DNA from: Aeromonas encheleia
Lineage (GTDB): Bacteria > Pseudomonadota > Gammaproteobacteria > Enterobacterales > Aeromonadaceae
DNA length: 64,000 nucleotides
Assembly (NCBI RefSeq): GCF_900637545.1
Contig: NZ_LR134376.1
Coordinates: forward strand, 3,243,001 to 3,307,000
Direction: 5' to 3'
Positions 26,676 to 37,612 of the stretch are shown one piece after another; positions within the stretch are counted from its first letter, which is position 1; every line of letters starts with the position of its first letter. The notes beneath the pieces are model-generated. The model had not been told where the DNA came from. It ran no database searches and saw nothing but the letters and a program-made list of their open reading frames with translations. Position numbers and translations under genes: made by a program.

Positions 26676-26708
26676 CCCCTACCTTTCTGAGCAACAGAAA
26701 GGTAGGGG
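26676..26708. terminator. Terminator at the end of the retron
   Basis: CCCCTACCTTTCTG, loop AGCAA, CAGAAAGGTAGGGG: a perfect 14-bp stem 19 bases after the RT stop. There is no long T tract on the plus strand. It marks the right end of the AT-rich segment. Confidence 0.75.
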
Positions 26709-26745
26709 ACTGATATTTATCACTCTAATTTTCATTCCGTCGCTT

Positions 26746-26949
26746 TCACTCCCCCTCCAACCAATACTCCCTTTCAACCCCTACCCCGGCCACAAAGTCA
26801 GGATCGTGGGAGACCAGCAGCAAGGTGCCCGGATAATCGGCCAGCACCTGAATCAGCAGCTGGCGCGAGGCGTGATCCAGATGGTTGTCCGGCTTATCGA
26901 GCAACCGCAATTCGGTCTGTGGGACCAACGCCATCCGCAGGATCTGCAA
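26746..26949 (-). pseudogene. C-terminal remnant of an ABC-F-type ATPase
   Basis: Only about 67 codons remain. The ABC Walker B and H-loop region is recognisable: RLLDKPDNHLD stands where active proteins have LLLDEPxNHLD, followed by TLLLVSHDPDFVAGVGVEREYWL. The catalytic Glu is changed to Lys (DEP to DKP) and the Walker A half is missing. It begins two bases from the next gene, so it was truncated by a rearrangement. The open frame has an ATG at 26949 but is very unlikely to be functional. Confidence 0.8.
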
Positions 26950-26950
26950 C

Positions 26951-27352
26951 TTATAGGGTTACATCCAGCAATGAAGTCCCATAGGAGTTATCTATGGTGC
27001 AGCGCCACTGCCCATCAGCTTCCTTGCGAAACACATAGGTGGCGCGGCGAGTCTCGTCCACCAGGCCGCCTTGCCCGTCCGGGTAGCGCAGCCGGGTCTC
27101 CATGATCACCAGGGCGTTGTCGGCCCCCTCTATCACCTCCATGGCCCCCTGGGTCACCTCAAGCTGGCCGTCAAAGTAATCGGAGATGGCCGTGAAGGCG
27201 CGGCGGATGGCGGGGATGCCGCGCGCCACCATGCCGGGTTTCACCACCAGGGCGGCGTCCTCGGCGTAGAAAGCCATCAGGGCGTCGAAGTCGCGCCGGG
27301 AGATGGCGGCGTCACAGGTCTCGATCAATGTGCGAAGGGGATGCGGGCTCAT
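26951..27352 (-). CDS. SnoaL-like/DUF4440 protein
   Basis: A 133-residue protein with the NTF2-like fold: LIETCDAAISRRDFDALMAFYAEDAALVVKPG opens the cone, and RRATYVFRKEADGQWRCTIDNSYG ends it. Members include small isomerases, hydrolases and binding proteins. The sequence does not reveal a substrate. It borders the ABC-F remnant on one side and the thr operon terminator on the other. Confidence 0.83.
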   Translation of the reverse strand: MSPHPLRTLIETCDAAISRRDFDALMAFYAEDAALVVKPGMVARGIPAIRRAFTAISDYFDGQLEVTQGAMEVIEGADNALVIMETRLRYPDGQGGLVDETRRATYVFRKEADGQWRCTIDNSYGTSLLDVTL

Positions 27353-27412
27353 GCCGTGCTCCTTGTTCCAGGGTGATAATCCAATGCGGGTTTCCCCGCC
27401 CTATGCTGGATA

Positions 27413-27452
27413 AAAAAATCCCCCGCTCTTTGCAAAAAGGCGGGGGATTTTC
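27413..27452 (-). terminator. Terminator of the thr operon
   Basis: AAATCCCCCGC (27417-27427) pairs with GCGGGGGATTT (27440-27450). On the minus strand a run of T residues follows, about 15 bases beyond the thrC stop. Confidence 0.9.
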
Positions 27453-27467
27453 ATTTTTCATGGGTAC

Positions 27468-28742
27468 TTAACCGAGCAGGAAGGCCTTGAGGCGGCCAAA
27501 GTCTGCGGGCAGGTCGTGGGAGAGCAGCGGCAGAACCGCGTGCTTGGCTAGCGGGGCTGGCAATGGCACATCCAGCCCCAGGATCTCGTCCACCGACTCC
27601 TTGAACTTGGCGGGGTGGGCGGTGCAGAGGAACAGGCCCACCTCGTCCTCGGCGAGCTGCTCGTTCAGCAGATCCCAGGCGATGGCGCCGTGGGGCTCGC
27701 ACAGGTAATCCAACTGGTGCAGGCGCTGCAACGCAGCGCGAGTCTGGGCATCGTCACGCATGCCCGACCCTAAGGTCTCCAGCGCCCAGCCTTCCCGGCG
27801 ACACAGCTCTTCCACCCGCGGCCAATTGTTGGGGCGGCTCACATCCATGGCGTTCGACAGGGTCGCCACCGTCTGGTGCGGCTCCCACTGACCGGTTTTC
27901 AGGTAGCGCGGCACTGTGTCGTTGGCGTTGGTAGCGGCGATAAAGCGCTTCACCGGCAGCCCCAGCGCCTTGGCAATCAGGCCCGCGGTCAGGTTGCCAA
28001 AGTTGCCGGACGGCACGCTGATCACCGTCTTGGCGCGATCCGCCTTAGGCAACTGGGCCAGGGCCTCGAAGTAGTAGCAAACTTGCGCGAGCAATCGGCT
28101 GATGTTGATGGAGTTGGCGGAGTTGAGGCCGATGGCCTGTTTCAGCTCGGCATCATCGAAGGCATCCTTCACCAGTGCCTGACAGGCATCGAAGTCGCCG
28201 TCGATGGCGATGGTGCGGATATTTCCCCCTAAGGTGCAGAACAGCGCCTCCTGCAGCAGGCTGATCTTGCCCTTGGGATAGAGGATCACCACCTCGATCC
28301 CCTCCAGCCCGTAGAAGGCGTGGGCCACGGCGGCGCCGGTGTCGCCCGAGGTGGCGGTGAGTATGGTGATCTTGTCGTTAGTTCTGAAGGTGGCCAGGCA
28401 CTGGGCCATAAAGCGGCCACCGAAATCCTTGAACGCCAGGGTCGGGCCGTGGAACAGCTCGAGGGCATAGGTGCCATCCTTGAGCTTGACCAGCGGCGCC
28501 GGGAAGGTGAAGGCAGCATCGATCAGCTCGCTCACCTTGGCAGCGGGCACCTCGTCCCCCAGCAGGTGGCTGATGATGCGAGCGGAGCGCTCGGCCAGCG
28601 GCAAGTCCAGCAGGGCATCCACCTCGGCCAGCGGGGTGATCACTTCCGGGAAGAAGAGCCCCTGCTCGCGGCCAAGGCCTTGGCGCACCGCCTGGGCAAA
28701 GCTGACCTGTTCACTCTTGTCCTTGATATTGTAAAGATTCAT
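27468..28742 (-). CDS. thrC: Threonine synthase
   Basis: A PLP enzyme of 424 residues (E. coli 428) converting O-phosphohomoserine to threonine, the last step of the pathway. [20 protein letters not shown] is the typical start. The PLP lysine lies in [15 protein letters not shown] near residue 107, and the phosphate site in [25 protein letters not shown] and ANDTVPRYL also match. ATG at 28742 overlaps the thrB stop by four bases (ATGA) and has AGGAAG upstream. It is the last gene of thrLABC and shares the attenuator upstream of thrA. Confidence 0.97.
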   Translation of the reverse strand: MNLYNIKDKSEQVSFAQAVRQGLGREQGLFFPEVITPLAEVDALLDLPLAERSARIISHLLGDEVPAAKVSELIDAAFTFPAPLVKLKDGTYALELFHGPTLAFKDFGGRFMAQCLATFRTNDKITILTATSGDTGAAVAHAFYGLEGIEVVILYPKGKISLLQEALFCTLGGNIRTIAIDGDFDACQALVKDAFDDAELKQAIGLNSANSINISRLLAQVCYYFEALAQLPKADRAKTVISVPSGNFGNLTAGLIAKALGLPVKRFIAATNANDTVPRYLKTGQWEPHQTVATLSNAMDVSRPNNWPRVEELCRREGWALETLGSGMRDDAQTRAALQRLHQLDYLCEPHGAIAWDLLNEQLAEDEVGLFLCTAHPAKFKESVDEILGLDVPLPAPLAKHAVLPLLSHDLPADFGRLKAFLLG

Positions 28743-29740
28743 AGCTCGCTTCCTGTTACCCGTGCCCCGGCCATGTCCAGTTTGCAGACCCGGGCAAATC
28801 CATCTTCGTTCTGCACGAAATGTGCGTCCATCCAATCTTTCATGCGCTCGGCCTGGGCCAGATCCTTCATCACCACGAACACGCTGGGACCCGAGCCCGA
28901 GATGCCGGTGGCAAGCGCCCCGTTCTGGGCGGCCTGGGCCCGCACCTCGTTGAAGCCTTCGATCAGCGCCGCGCGGTAGGGTTCGGCGATCACGTCTTTG
29001 AGCACGCTCGCCGCCAGCGGCTCCTGCTGGGTGTAGCTGGCGTGCACGAAGGCGGCCAGCCGGCGGCCATAGGTGAGGCAATCCTGGCGGCGATACTGGG
29101 CCGGCAAGATGGCGCGGGCGGCGGCGGTCGACACTACTGTGCCGGGGTAGCAGACCACCCAGTACCACTGCTCGAACACCGGAATACCCTGGCTGATGAC
29201 ACCCCCCTCCTCCACCACCAGCTGCAGGCCACCGAGATAGCAAGGCGCCACGTTGTCGTAGTGGACCGAGCCGGAGATGCGTCCTTCCATCTCCCCCATC
29301 AGCAGCAGCATGGCGTGCTCGTCCAGCAGATCGCCGTGGAAGGCGTTGAGCCCCTCCAGCGCCGCCACCACGCTGCAGGCGCTGGAGCCGAGGCCCGAGC
29401 CCACCGGCAGGTTCTTCTCCAGTACCATCTCCAGCGGCAGCATCTCGCGGCCTATCTTGGCCAGCGCCTCGCCATAGGCGAGCCAGCAATCGTAGAGGAT
29501 GTTCTTCTTGGGATCGTCAGGCAGCTTGTGGGCGTAGCGGCCCACGGAGGAGAGCGCGAAGGGCTCGGCGGTTGCTGACGCCGCCTTGACCTGCACCCGA
29601 TCCCCCAGCAGGGATCCATCCACGGGGGCGAGCGCCGCCCCCAACACATCGAATCCCACGCTCAGGTTGGCACTGGAGGCGGGAGCATAGGCAACCACAC
29701 TGCCTTTCTTTTCCAAATAGGGGTTCATGTCTGAACTCAT
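28739..29740 (-). CDS. thrB: Homoserine kinase
   Basis: A GHMP-family kinase that phosphorylates homoserine with [23 protein letters not shown] is the N-terminal motif. The GHMP ATP loop is [18 protein letters not shown], and [12 protein letters not shown] is motif 3. At 333 residues it is longer than the E. coli enzyme (310), partly because of about 15 extra N-terminal residues if the ATG at 29740 is used. ATG at 29728 is an alternative. AGGAGC precedes 29740. The gap to thrA is two bases. Confidence 0.96.
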   Translation of the reverse strand: MSSDMNPYLEKKGSVVAYAPASSANLSVGFDVLGAALAPVDGSLLGDRVQVKAASATAEPFALSSVGRYAHKLPDDPKKNILYDCWLAYGEALAKIGREMLPLEMVLEKNLPVGSGLGSSACSVVAALEGLNAFHGDLLDEHAMLLLMGEMEGRISGSVHYDNVAPCYLGGLQLVVEEGGVISQGIPVFEQWYWVVCYPGTVVSTAAARAILPAQYRRQDCLTYGRRLAAFVHASYTQQEPLAASVLKDVIAEPYRAALIEGFNEVRAQAAQNGALATGISGSGPSVFVVMKDLAQAERMKDWMDAHFVQNEDGFARVCKLDMAGARVTGSEL

Positions 29741-29742
29741 GC

Positions 29743-32202
29743 TTATAGCTCCTGCTTCCAGTTCTGGGTGCGCAGCACGTCGGCGAAGACGCCGGCGGCA
29801 GTCACTTCGGTGCCCGCGCCATAGCCGCGCAGCACCAGCGGGATCGGCTGGTAATAGGTGGAGAAGAAGGCGAGCGCGTTCTCCCCGTCCTTGACCTTGA
29901 ACAGCGGCTCATCGGCACCGACCGCCTTGATGGCGACCTTGCACTTGCCCCCCTCGATGGAACCGACGTAACGCAGCACCTTGCCCTCGCTCTGGGCCAG
30001 CGCGAACTGATCGCGGAACCAACCGTCGGCCTCTGGCAGGCGAGCCATAAAGGCCGCCACGTCACCGCTCACATCGAAGCCAGGTGGCAGCGCCTGCTCC
30101 ACCTCCACATCAGACAATTCCAGCGCCATGCCGGACTCACGGGCCAGGATCAGCAGCTTGCGCGCCACGTCCATGCCGTTCAAATCGTCGCGGGGATCCG
30201 GCTCGGTGAAGCCGTTGCCACGGGCGATGCCGGTGGCCTCGGAGAAGGCCATGCCCTCGTCGAGCTTGCCGAAGATGAAGGAGAGGGAGCCGGACAGGAC
30301 GCCGTCGAAGGCGCGCAGTTTGTCACCGGCCTTGATCAGGTTCTGCAGGTTCTCGATGACCGGCAGGCCGGCACCGACGTTGGTCTCGTACAGGAACTTG
30401 CGGCGAGTCTGGCGGGCGGTGCGACGCAGCGCCTTGTAGTAATCGAGCGACCCTGTATTGGCCTTCTTGTTCGGGGTCACCACGTGGAAACCGGCGGCCA
30501 GGAAGTCGGCGTACTGGACGGCGACGGCCTCGCTCGAGGTGCAATCGACGATCACCGGGTTGATGAGGTGGCTCTCTTCCACCAGCTTCTTCACCGCTTC
30601 CAGGCTGAAGCTGTCACGAGCCTCCACCAGTTGCTCACGCCAGTTGGCGAGGCTCAGCCCATCCTTGTTGACCGCCATCTGGCGGCTGTTGGCGATGCCC
30701 ACCACCCGCAGGCCGGTGCCCTGCTCCGCCAGCACCGGTTGCTGGCGCGCAATCTGATCCACCAGGGCCGCGCCGACGCCGCCGACGCCGACCACGAACA
30801 GGTCGATGAACTGCTGGCTGCCGAAGAAGTTCTGGTGGCACGCCTTGATGGCCTCAGCCACCTTGCGATCCCGCACCACAGCCGAGATGGAGCGCTCGCT
30901 GGAGCCCTGAGCGATGGCGACTATGTTGATGGAGGCCTGGGCCAGGGAGGTGAAGAAGCGCGCCGCCATCCCCTTGCTGGTGCGCATGCCGTCGCCGATC
31001 AGGGAGATGATGGCGAGATCGCTCATGATCTCGAGGGGATCCAGCAGCTGATTCTTGAACTCCAGCTCGAACTCGCGCTCCAGCACCTTGCGGGTCTTGT
31101 CGCTGTCGTAGCTGTGGATGCAGAAGCTGACGCTGTACTCGGAGGAGGACTGGGTGATCAATACGATGCTGACCCCGGCGCGGGAGACGGCGGAGAAGAT
31201 CCGGCCCGCCATGCCCACCATGCCCTTCATGCCGGGACCGGAGACGTTGAACATGCACATGCCGGACAGATCCGAGATGGCCTTCACTTTCAGGTCGTCA
31301 TCCCCCTGATCGACCCCGATCAGGGTGCCCGGACCCTGAGGGTTGAAGCTGTTCTTGATGAGGCAGGGAATGTGGAACTGGGCCACCGGGGCTATGGTCT
31401 TCGGGTGCAGCACCTTGGCGCCGAAGTAGGAGAGCTCCATCGCCTCCTTGTAGGAGAGGGTCTTGAGCAGATAGGCATCCGGCACCAGGCGGGGATCGCA
31501 GTTGTAGCAACCTTCCACGTCTGTCCAGATCTCGCAACATTCCGCGTCCACGCAGGCGGCCAAGACGGCGGCGGAGTAATCCGAGCCGTTACGGCCCAGC
31601 AGCACAGTCTCGCCCTTGTCGCTGCCGCCGGTGAAGCCCGGCATCAGGTAGAGGCAGTCTGAGCGAAGCCCATAGGCGGCGAAGCGCAGGCGGGAGGCTT
31701 CGATGTCCACGTGGGCCTCGAGGTAACCGCCGTCGGTGACCAGCAACTGCTCCGGCACGATCGAGCCCAGCTCGACCCCACGCACCCGCAGCAGCTCGTG
31801 CATGAAGGCGATGGAGAGGTTCTCGCCCCGGCTCAGGATGCGGGCCTGCACGTTATCCGGGCAGAGCCCCAGCAGGCGGATGCCCTGCATCAGCCGCTCG
31901 ACCTGATCCAGCTCGGCGGTGAGACGAGCCTGCAGCGCCTTGTCGTCCAGCGCCGGGTAGGCGGCCTTCAGCCCGGCCAGCAGGCGGGAGAAGATGCCGT
32001 TGATCTCAAACAGGGTACTGCTGGCATCCATGCCGCGACTGGTCTGCTCCACTAGGGCCACCAGGTGGTTGGTCACCTTGGCCGGTGCCGACAACACCAG
32101 GGCAACCTGGGACTGACCGTGGGTATTGACCGCGATATCGGCTACCCGTAAGAAACGCTCTGCGTCGGCCAGTGACGACCCGCCAAACTTCAATACTCTC
32201 AT
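29743..32202 (-). CDS. thrA: Bifunctional aspartokinase I / homoserine dehydrogenase I
   Basis: An 819-residue enzyme (E. coli 820) catalysing the first and third steps from aspartate to threonine. The aspartokinase starts [17 protein letters not shown]. Two ACT regulatory regions lie near residues 320-460 (for example [19 protein letters not shown]), where threonine inhibits. The homoserine dehydrogenase Rossmann motif is [15 protein letters not shown] near 470, followed by TPNKKANTG and the catalytic segment [18 protein letters not shown] at 32202 has GGGAGAG upstream. Expression should be set by the thrL attenuator. Confidence 0.97.
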   Translation of the reverse strand: MRVLKFGGSSLADAERFLRVADIAVNTHGQSQVALVLSAPAKVTNHLVALVEQTSRGMDASSTLFEINGIFSRLLAGLKAAYPALDDKALQARLTAELDQVERLMQGIRLLGLCPDNVQARILSRGENLSIAFMHELLRVRGVELGSIVPEQLLVTDGGYLEAHVDIEASRLRFAAYGLRSDCLYLMPGFTGGSDKGETVLLGRNGSDYSAAVLAACVDAECCEIWTDVEGCYNCDPRLVPDAYLLKTLSYKEAMELSYFGAKVLHPKTIAPVAQFHIPCLIKNSFNPQGPGTLIGVDQGDDDLKVKAISDLSGMCMFNVSGPGMKGMVGMAGRIFSAVSRAGVSIVLITQSSSEYSVSFCIHSYDSDKTRKVLEREFELEFKNQLLDPLEIMSDLAIISLIGDGMRTSKGMAARFFTSLAQASINIVAIAQGSSERSISAVVRDRKVAEAIKACHQNFFGSQQFIDLFVVGVGGVGAALVDQIARQQPVLAEQGTGLRVVGIANSRQMAVNKDGLSLANWREQLVEARDSFSLEAVKKLVEESHLINPVIVDCTSSEAVAVQYADFLAAGFHVVTPNKKANTGSLDYYKALRRTARQTRRKFLYETNVGAGLPVIENLQNLIKAGDKLRAFDGVLSGSLSFIFGKLDEGMAFSEATGIARGNGFTEPDPRDDLNGMDVARKLLILARESGMALELSDVEVEQALPPGFDVSGDVAAFMARLPEADGWFRDQFALAQSEGKVLRYVGSIEGGKCKVAIKAVGADEPLFKVKDGENALAFFSTYYQPIPLVLRGYGAGTEVTAAGVFADVLRTQNWKQEL

Positions 32203-32263
32203 CGCATTCTCTCCCTGTATTCCCTGCAAAGTGACCGGCAAATCGGCCTGAAAACTGTCCAAC

Positions 32264-32298
32264 AAAAAGGCCCGTACTGGGTGGGTACGGGCCTTTTC
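32264..32298 (-). promoter_or_regulatory. thr operon attenuator hairpin
   Basis: AAAAGGCCCGTAC (32265-32277) pairs with GTACGGGCCTTTT (32285-32297), with T residues on the minus strand. It lies between the thrL stop and thrA, the expected place for a transcription attenuator controlled by leader-peptide translation. Confidence 0.93.
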
Positions 32299-32325
32299 TG
32301 ATTTCTGTGCTTGTTCGTCAGCGCA

Positions 32326-32400
32326 TCAACCGGCCCCAGTGCCACCTGTGGTGGTACCGGTAATAATGGTGGTGGTGATGACGTTGATGAATGACTGCAT
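32326..32400 (-). CDS. thrL: thr operon leader peptide
   Basis: A 24-residue open frame, ATG at 32398-32400 and stop at 32326-32328. It encodes eight Thr and four Ile in a run of mostly ITTTIITGTTT type, matching the Thr/Ile-rich ThrL of enteric bacteria. Ribosome stalling when threonyl- or isoleucyl-tRNA is scarce would prevent formation of the attenuator hairpin 28 bases downstream. Confidence 0.93.
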   Translation of the reverse strand: MQSFINVITTTIITGTTTGGTGAG

Positions 32401-32462
32401 GACGAACACTCTTGAACGAAGCTGGCTTTTAGCAATACCGCGCCGGGCGCCGGGCTGTCAAC

Positions 32463-33155
32463 TTAAACCTCTTTGCCGAGTCGACGGGCGAGGTCTTTGC
32501 AGAGCAGATGCAGCATATTCAAATCCCGCTGCGGCAGCATGGGCACTCGGTCCATCACCCATTGATGCAGTTTTTCATCCTGCGAAACCCCGATTTCATC
32601 GAGAATTTCTGCTGTTTTTGATTTGAGTACCCGAACCTGCCCGGCGCTATCAAAACTTTCTGCTACGGCCTGGGGTTCGTCCAGTAAGGGACTCATCTCG
32701 TAGGCATACAGCATGATCGCCTGGCCCAGATTCAGGGAGGGATAGCTCACCTTGAGCGGCAGGTAGCTGATGAGGTCCACCTGGGCGAGCTGCTCGTTGG
32801 AGAGGCCGGACTCCTCGCAGCCAAACACGATGGCGACCTTGTTCACCGACGGCTTGGCGCGGATCTGGTCGCGGATCTCCCCCGGCGTCAGGTAGTGCTG
32901 GTAGCGACCGCGCTGGCGAGCCGTGGTGGCGATCACCAGATCCATGTCGGCAAGGGCTTCAGGCAAGGTATCAAAGGCCTCAGCCTCGGCCAGGATCTCC
33001 TGCGCCCCATGGGCGACCCAACTCGCCTCTTCCTCTTCGTGTACCCGGCTGGCCACCAGGCGCATGGCATCGAAGCCCATGGTTTTCATGGCGCGGGCGG
33101 CCGCCCCGACGTTGGCCGCCCGGGCTGGTGCCACCAGGACAAAATAGAGTTTCAT
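32463..33155 (-). CDS. SpoU/TrmJ-type tRNA/rRNA methyltransferase (YjtD-like)
   Basis: A 230-residue SPOUT-class methyltransferase using S-adenosylmethionine. MKLYFVLVAPARAANVGAAARAMKTMGF is the conserved N-terminus. The knot motifs are AIVFGCEESGLSNEQLA and YPSLNLGQAIMLYAYE. It resembles E. coli YjtD, which also sits beside thrL, so the neighbourhood is conserved. The target nucleotide is not known to me. AAGAGGAAA lies upstream of the ATG. Confidence 0.9.
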   Translation of the reverse strand: MKLYFVLVAPARAANVGAAARAMKTMGFDAMRLVASRVHEEEEASWVAHGAQEILAEAEAFDTLPEALADMDLVIATTARQRGRYQHYLTPGEIRDQIRAKPSVNKVAIVFGCEESGLSNEQLAQVDLISYLPLKVSYPSLNLGQAIMLYAYEMSPLLDEPQAVAESFDSAGQVRVLKSKTAEILDEIGVSQDEKLHQWVMDRVPMLPQRDLNMLHLLCKDLARRLGKEV

Positions 33156-33290
33156 TGGGTTTCCTCTTGGGCAGGGCCGGCGTCCCTCATCAAGGGTAAA
33201 GCATCGGCAAAACAGGGGCGCAATCTACCGTTTATCCCCGATAATTGCCACTTGAACAGACGTTTGAATGTTGCCATAGTGACCCAATAG

Positions 33291-35147
<1,857 letters not shown>

Positions 35148-35172
35148 GGTGCCCATCGCTCAGATACCCAGC

Positions 35173-35200
35173 AAAAAGGGACGCCGCGGCGTCCCTTTTT
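35173..35200 (+). terminator. Terminator of aceK
   Basis: AAAAAGGGACGCC, loop GC, GGCGTCCCTTTTT, 25 bases after the stop. It is symmetrical, so it can also serve the convergent META-domain gene. Confidence 0.9.
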
Positions 35201-35249
35201 GCTCCGGGCCCAGCGGCTCGGCTACGACAGTCTCTGACGAGACTCTCTC

Positions 35250-35648
35250 TTACTTCGTGGCCGGCAGGGCATCGAAGGTAAGCAGGGCGGTCTTGTTGGC
35301 ATCGCTCAACACCAGCTGCTGACCGGAGATCCGATAGGTCGCGACCATCTCCAGCGCCTGCAGGTAGTTCGCCTCCTTGCCCGCCAGATCCCCGGCACAC
35401 ATCATGCGGGTCGCGCCCATGGCGCCCAGCGTCAGGACGCCGTCGCCCTGCTGGGTGATGCCGCCAAAGTAGCGGTTGCAGCCGCCCTTGCCCGCCACCT
35501 TGTCACCTGCGACCTGCAGGGTGAAGGTGTCGCCGCTCGCCCCCTGCAGTTGCCAGGTCGATGCTTGCAGTTGAGCCAGATTGGAACTCGCAGTCATGGC
35601 GCAGCCTCCCAGAGCCAGCGCGGCCAGCAGGGTCAGTTTCTTGTTCAT
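35250..35648 (-). CDS. META-domain (HslJ-like) lipoprotein
   Basis: A 132-residue lipoprotein. MNKKLTLLAALALGGCAM carries a lipobox with Cys at residue 16. The META domain is seen as LQASTWQLQGA, KGGCNRYFGG, and GATRMMCAGDLAGKEANYLQAL, with a conserved cysteine pair. HslJ is a heat-inducible protein tied to novobiocin resistance in E. coli; whether this protein shares that role is unknown. Confidence 0.87.
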   Translation of the reverse strand: MNKKLTLLAALALGGCAMTASSNLAQLQASTWQLQGASGDTFTLQVAGDKVAGKGGCNRYFGGITQQGDGVLTLGAMGATRMMCAGDLAGKEANYLQALEMVATYRISGQQLVLSDANKTALLTFDALPATK

Positions 35649-35817
35649 GAGTTCACCTCTTGATGGAGAAAATAGTGAAGACGCAGAGTGATGGGGGCCT
35701 GTGTATCATGAGTCGGAAGCGGATTAAAACTCTTTTATTGTGATGCGGGTTGCCTTTACTACCTGCTGGCATGTGCCATGCTTAGGGTCCTGTTCCGGAC
35801 CCAGGGAGGGGAAACGA

Positions 35818-36294
35818 ATGGTCAAGTCTCTCATCATCGCACTCGCATCAGGCCTCGCATTTTCGGCCCAGGCGGCCGACTGGAGTTTTCTCCAGACCGA
35901 ATCGGACAGCCAGCTCTACGTGAAGAGTTATTCCGGCGTGCTGCTCGGCAATCAGACTCATCACGGCGACAATTTCGACCTCTGGCTCATCAACACCGGC
36001 TACCAATACCCGGTGCTGGATGATGTCACCCTCTACATGGAGGCCGGCCCCGCCGTCGGCACCCGCAGCGATCAGGCCGGCTTCAATATCAGCTCAGGGG
36101 TGCGCTATCAGCTCTCCCCTTCACTGAACATCGGCAGCCAGCTCAAACAGCTGGAGGTGAGCAACCCCAGCACCCTGGTGGAGCTCAACAGCAGTCTGCT
36201 GCTGACACCGCAACTGGCCATCACCGCCAACTACGGCGTCAGCGCCTTCAGCACCGAGCAATTTCTCACCCTGGGGGTTGGCTTCAACTTCTGA
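35818..36294 (+). CDS. Small predicted outer-membrane beta-barrel protein
   Basis: A 158-residue protein with a signal peptide (MVKSLIIALASGLAFSAQA-AD). The remainder has alternating amphipathic strands (LYVKSYSGVLLGN, DVTLYMEAGPAVGTRS, GVRYQLSPSLNIGSQLKQL, LAITANYGVSAF) and ends in LTLGVGFNF. A terminal aromatic residue on a last strand is the typical barrel-assembly signal. I do not recognise a specific family. ATG at 35818 has GGGAGGGG upstream. Confidence 0.78.
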   Translation: MVKSLIIALASGLAFSAQAADWSFLQTESDSQLYVKSYSGVLLGNQTHHGDNFDLWLINTGYQYPVLDDVTLYMEAGPAVGTRSDQAGFNISSGVRYQLSPSLNIGSQLKQLEVSNPSTLVELNSSLLLTPQLAITANYGVSAFSTEQFLTLGVGFNF

Positions 36295-36298
36295 ACCT

Positions 36299-36778
36299 TC
36301 AGATGAGCCGGGCACCACTGATCAGCACGCCGTTGAGATCGGCGTAGACATAGTCACCCGGCGCTATGGTCACCCCGGCAAAAGAGAGCTCGGCATCCAA
36401 CTCACCCTGTCCCAGCTTCTCGGTCTTGACCGGACAGGCCGCCAGCGCCTTGACGCCCAGCGCCAGCGTAGCCAGGGTGCCCACATCCCGCACCGCGCCA
36501 TAGATCAGGATCCCCTCCCAACCCTGCTCCACCGCCTTGATGGCTAGCTGATCCCCGAGCAGTGCCCGGCGCAGGGAGCCGCCCCCGTCGATCACCATCA
36601 CCTTGCCCCGGCCGGGCTGCGCCACCAGTTCCCGCACCAGGCTGTTATCCTCGAAACAGGAGAGGGTGACCGCCTGGCCATGAAACAGCGGCTTGCCGCC
36701 ATAGTCGTGAAACAGCGGTTCGGCCACCTGCACGGCATCGCCGTGTTGATCGCAAAGGTCGGGGAGTAAGTCCAGCAT
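36299..36778 (-). CDS. rraA: RraA family protein (regulator of RNase E activity)
   Basis: A 159-residue protein (E. coli RraA 161) forming a ring-shaped trimer that inhibits RNase E in the cytoplasm. Family strings are [68 protein letters not shown], and [16 protein letters not shown]. The fold is related to class II aldolases, and some paralogues act on hydroxy-keto acids, so RNase E control is inferred. It ends four bases from the convergent barrel gene, with no clear terminator between them. Confidence 0.87.
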   Translation of the reverse strand: MLDLLPDLCDQHGDAVQVAEPLFHDYGGKPLFHGQAVTLSCFEDNSLVRELVAQPGRGKVMVIDGGGSLRRALLGDQLAIKAVEQGWEGILIYGAVRDVGTLATLALGVKALAACPVKTEKLGQGELDAELSFAGVTIAPGDYVYADLNGVLISGARLI

Positions 36779-36819
36779 CGTCAGCGTCCTTCCATGGAGT
36801 GAGTCCGTTCATTCTTTCA

Positions 36820-37227
36820 TCATGTCGGGTCCCTGACAATCCAGCAGGAGGCCAGTCTGCCCAGATGGTGTGGCTCCCCCTTCATCAACACGGGGATCAG
36901 CCAGATCTCTCCCCCCTCGACCCAGTAGCAGGCATTCTGGCCAAAACGACTGGCCAGCCGGACGGCATCGGCACGGGGCATCTGTAACAATAACGACGCT
37001 TCCTGCCAACTTTCATCCAGGGAACTGCCCCACACCGGCCCCATGACGAGCAGGTCGGGGACGTCGTCGATGAGCCGCAACAGGGCAAGATGACGGCGGC
37101 AATTGCGACGCATTCCGAGCCATCTGCTGGCCGGATTCCAGGTCGTGACGATGGCATAGGCGGGCCAGGAGGGCGGCTCGAACGGGGCAAAAAAACAGAC
37201 TTTTCTGTAGTTTTCCCACAAAATCAT
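36820..37227 (-). CDS. DUF3293 family protein
   Basis: A 135-residue soluble protein beginning MILWENYRKVCFFAP. YAIVTTWNPASRWLGMRRN and WVEGGEIWLIPV fit the family I know as DUF3293, of unknown function. ATG at 37227 is preferred over the GTG at 37236 by the N-terminal wording; neither has a strong ribosome site. rraA follows downstream on the same strand and may be cotranscribed. Confidence 0.75.
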   Translation of the reverse strand: MILWENYRKVCFFAPFEPPSWPAYAIVTTWNPASRWLGMRRNCRRHLALLRLIDDVPDLLVMGPVWGSSLDESWQEASLLLQMPRADAVRLASRFGQNACYWVEGGEIWLIPVLMKGEPHHLGRLASCWIVRDPT

Positions 37228-37612
37228 GTCAATCACATGTTACATCCCATTACATTCCATAGGGGCGAAAAAGCGGGCCAGCCCAAGTATCATGCAGCGA
37301 ACTCAGGGTTTGACTTATATCAAGCCAGAGTTAAAAAGTTGCTATCTGACGGCAAAGAGTGTTGTTATGCGCCTGTTAACTGATAAAATGCAGCAACTTT
37401 TGTAATGGACTACCTTTCAGGGCTTCGCTCGTTCAGGCTTGTTGAGACCCCATGTGTGGCACAAGGATGTTTGCCAACATCGATACCAAATTCGCGATGA
37501 TTCGACCTGATATTCATACCCAGGATGACGTAATAAATTTTCAGGACCGGTCGAATAACGCCAAAGAGTGTTAAAATTTCGAAAATTAACTGATAAGAAT
37601 CTGGGAATACTC
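37228..37612 (+). promoter_or_regulatory. Long arcA upstream region with partial direct repeat
   Basis: The 385-base leader holds an FNR-like box at 37310-37323. CAAAGAGTGTT...TTAACTGATAA occurs twice, at 37353-37386 and 37562-37596, with 12- and 13-base spacers. The first copy overlaps a 12-codon open frame (ATG at 37368, MRLLTDKMQQLL). The second lies just before arcA. I suggest a duplicated promoter or leader element; no further gene is visible. Confidence 0.6.
37310..37323 (+). promoter_or_regulatory. FNR-type box upstream of arcA
   Basis: TTGAC-TTAT-ATCAA matches the FNR consensus TTGAT-N4-ATCAA at nine of ten positions. It lies about 290 bases before the arcA start; arcA is FNR-activated in E. 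coli. Confidence 0.72.
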
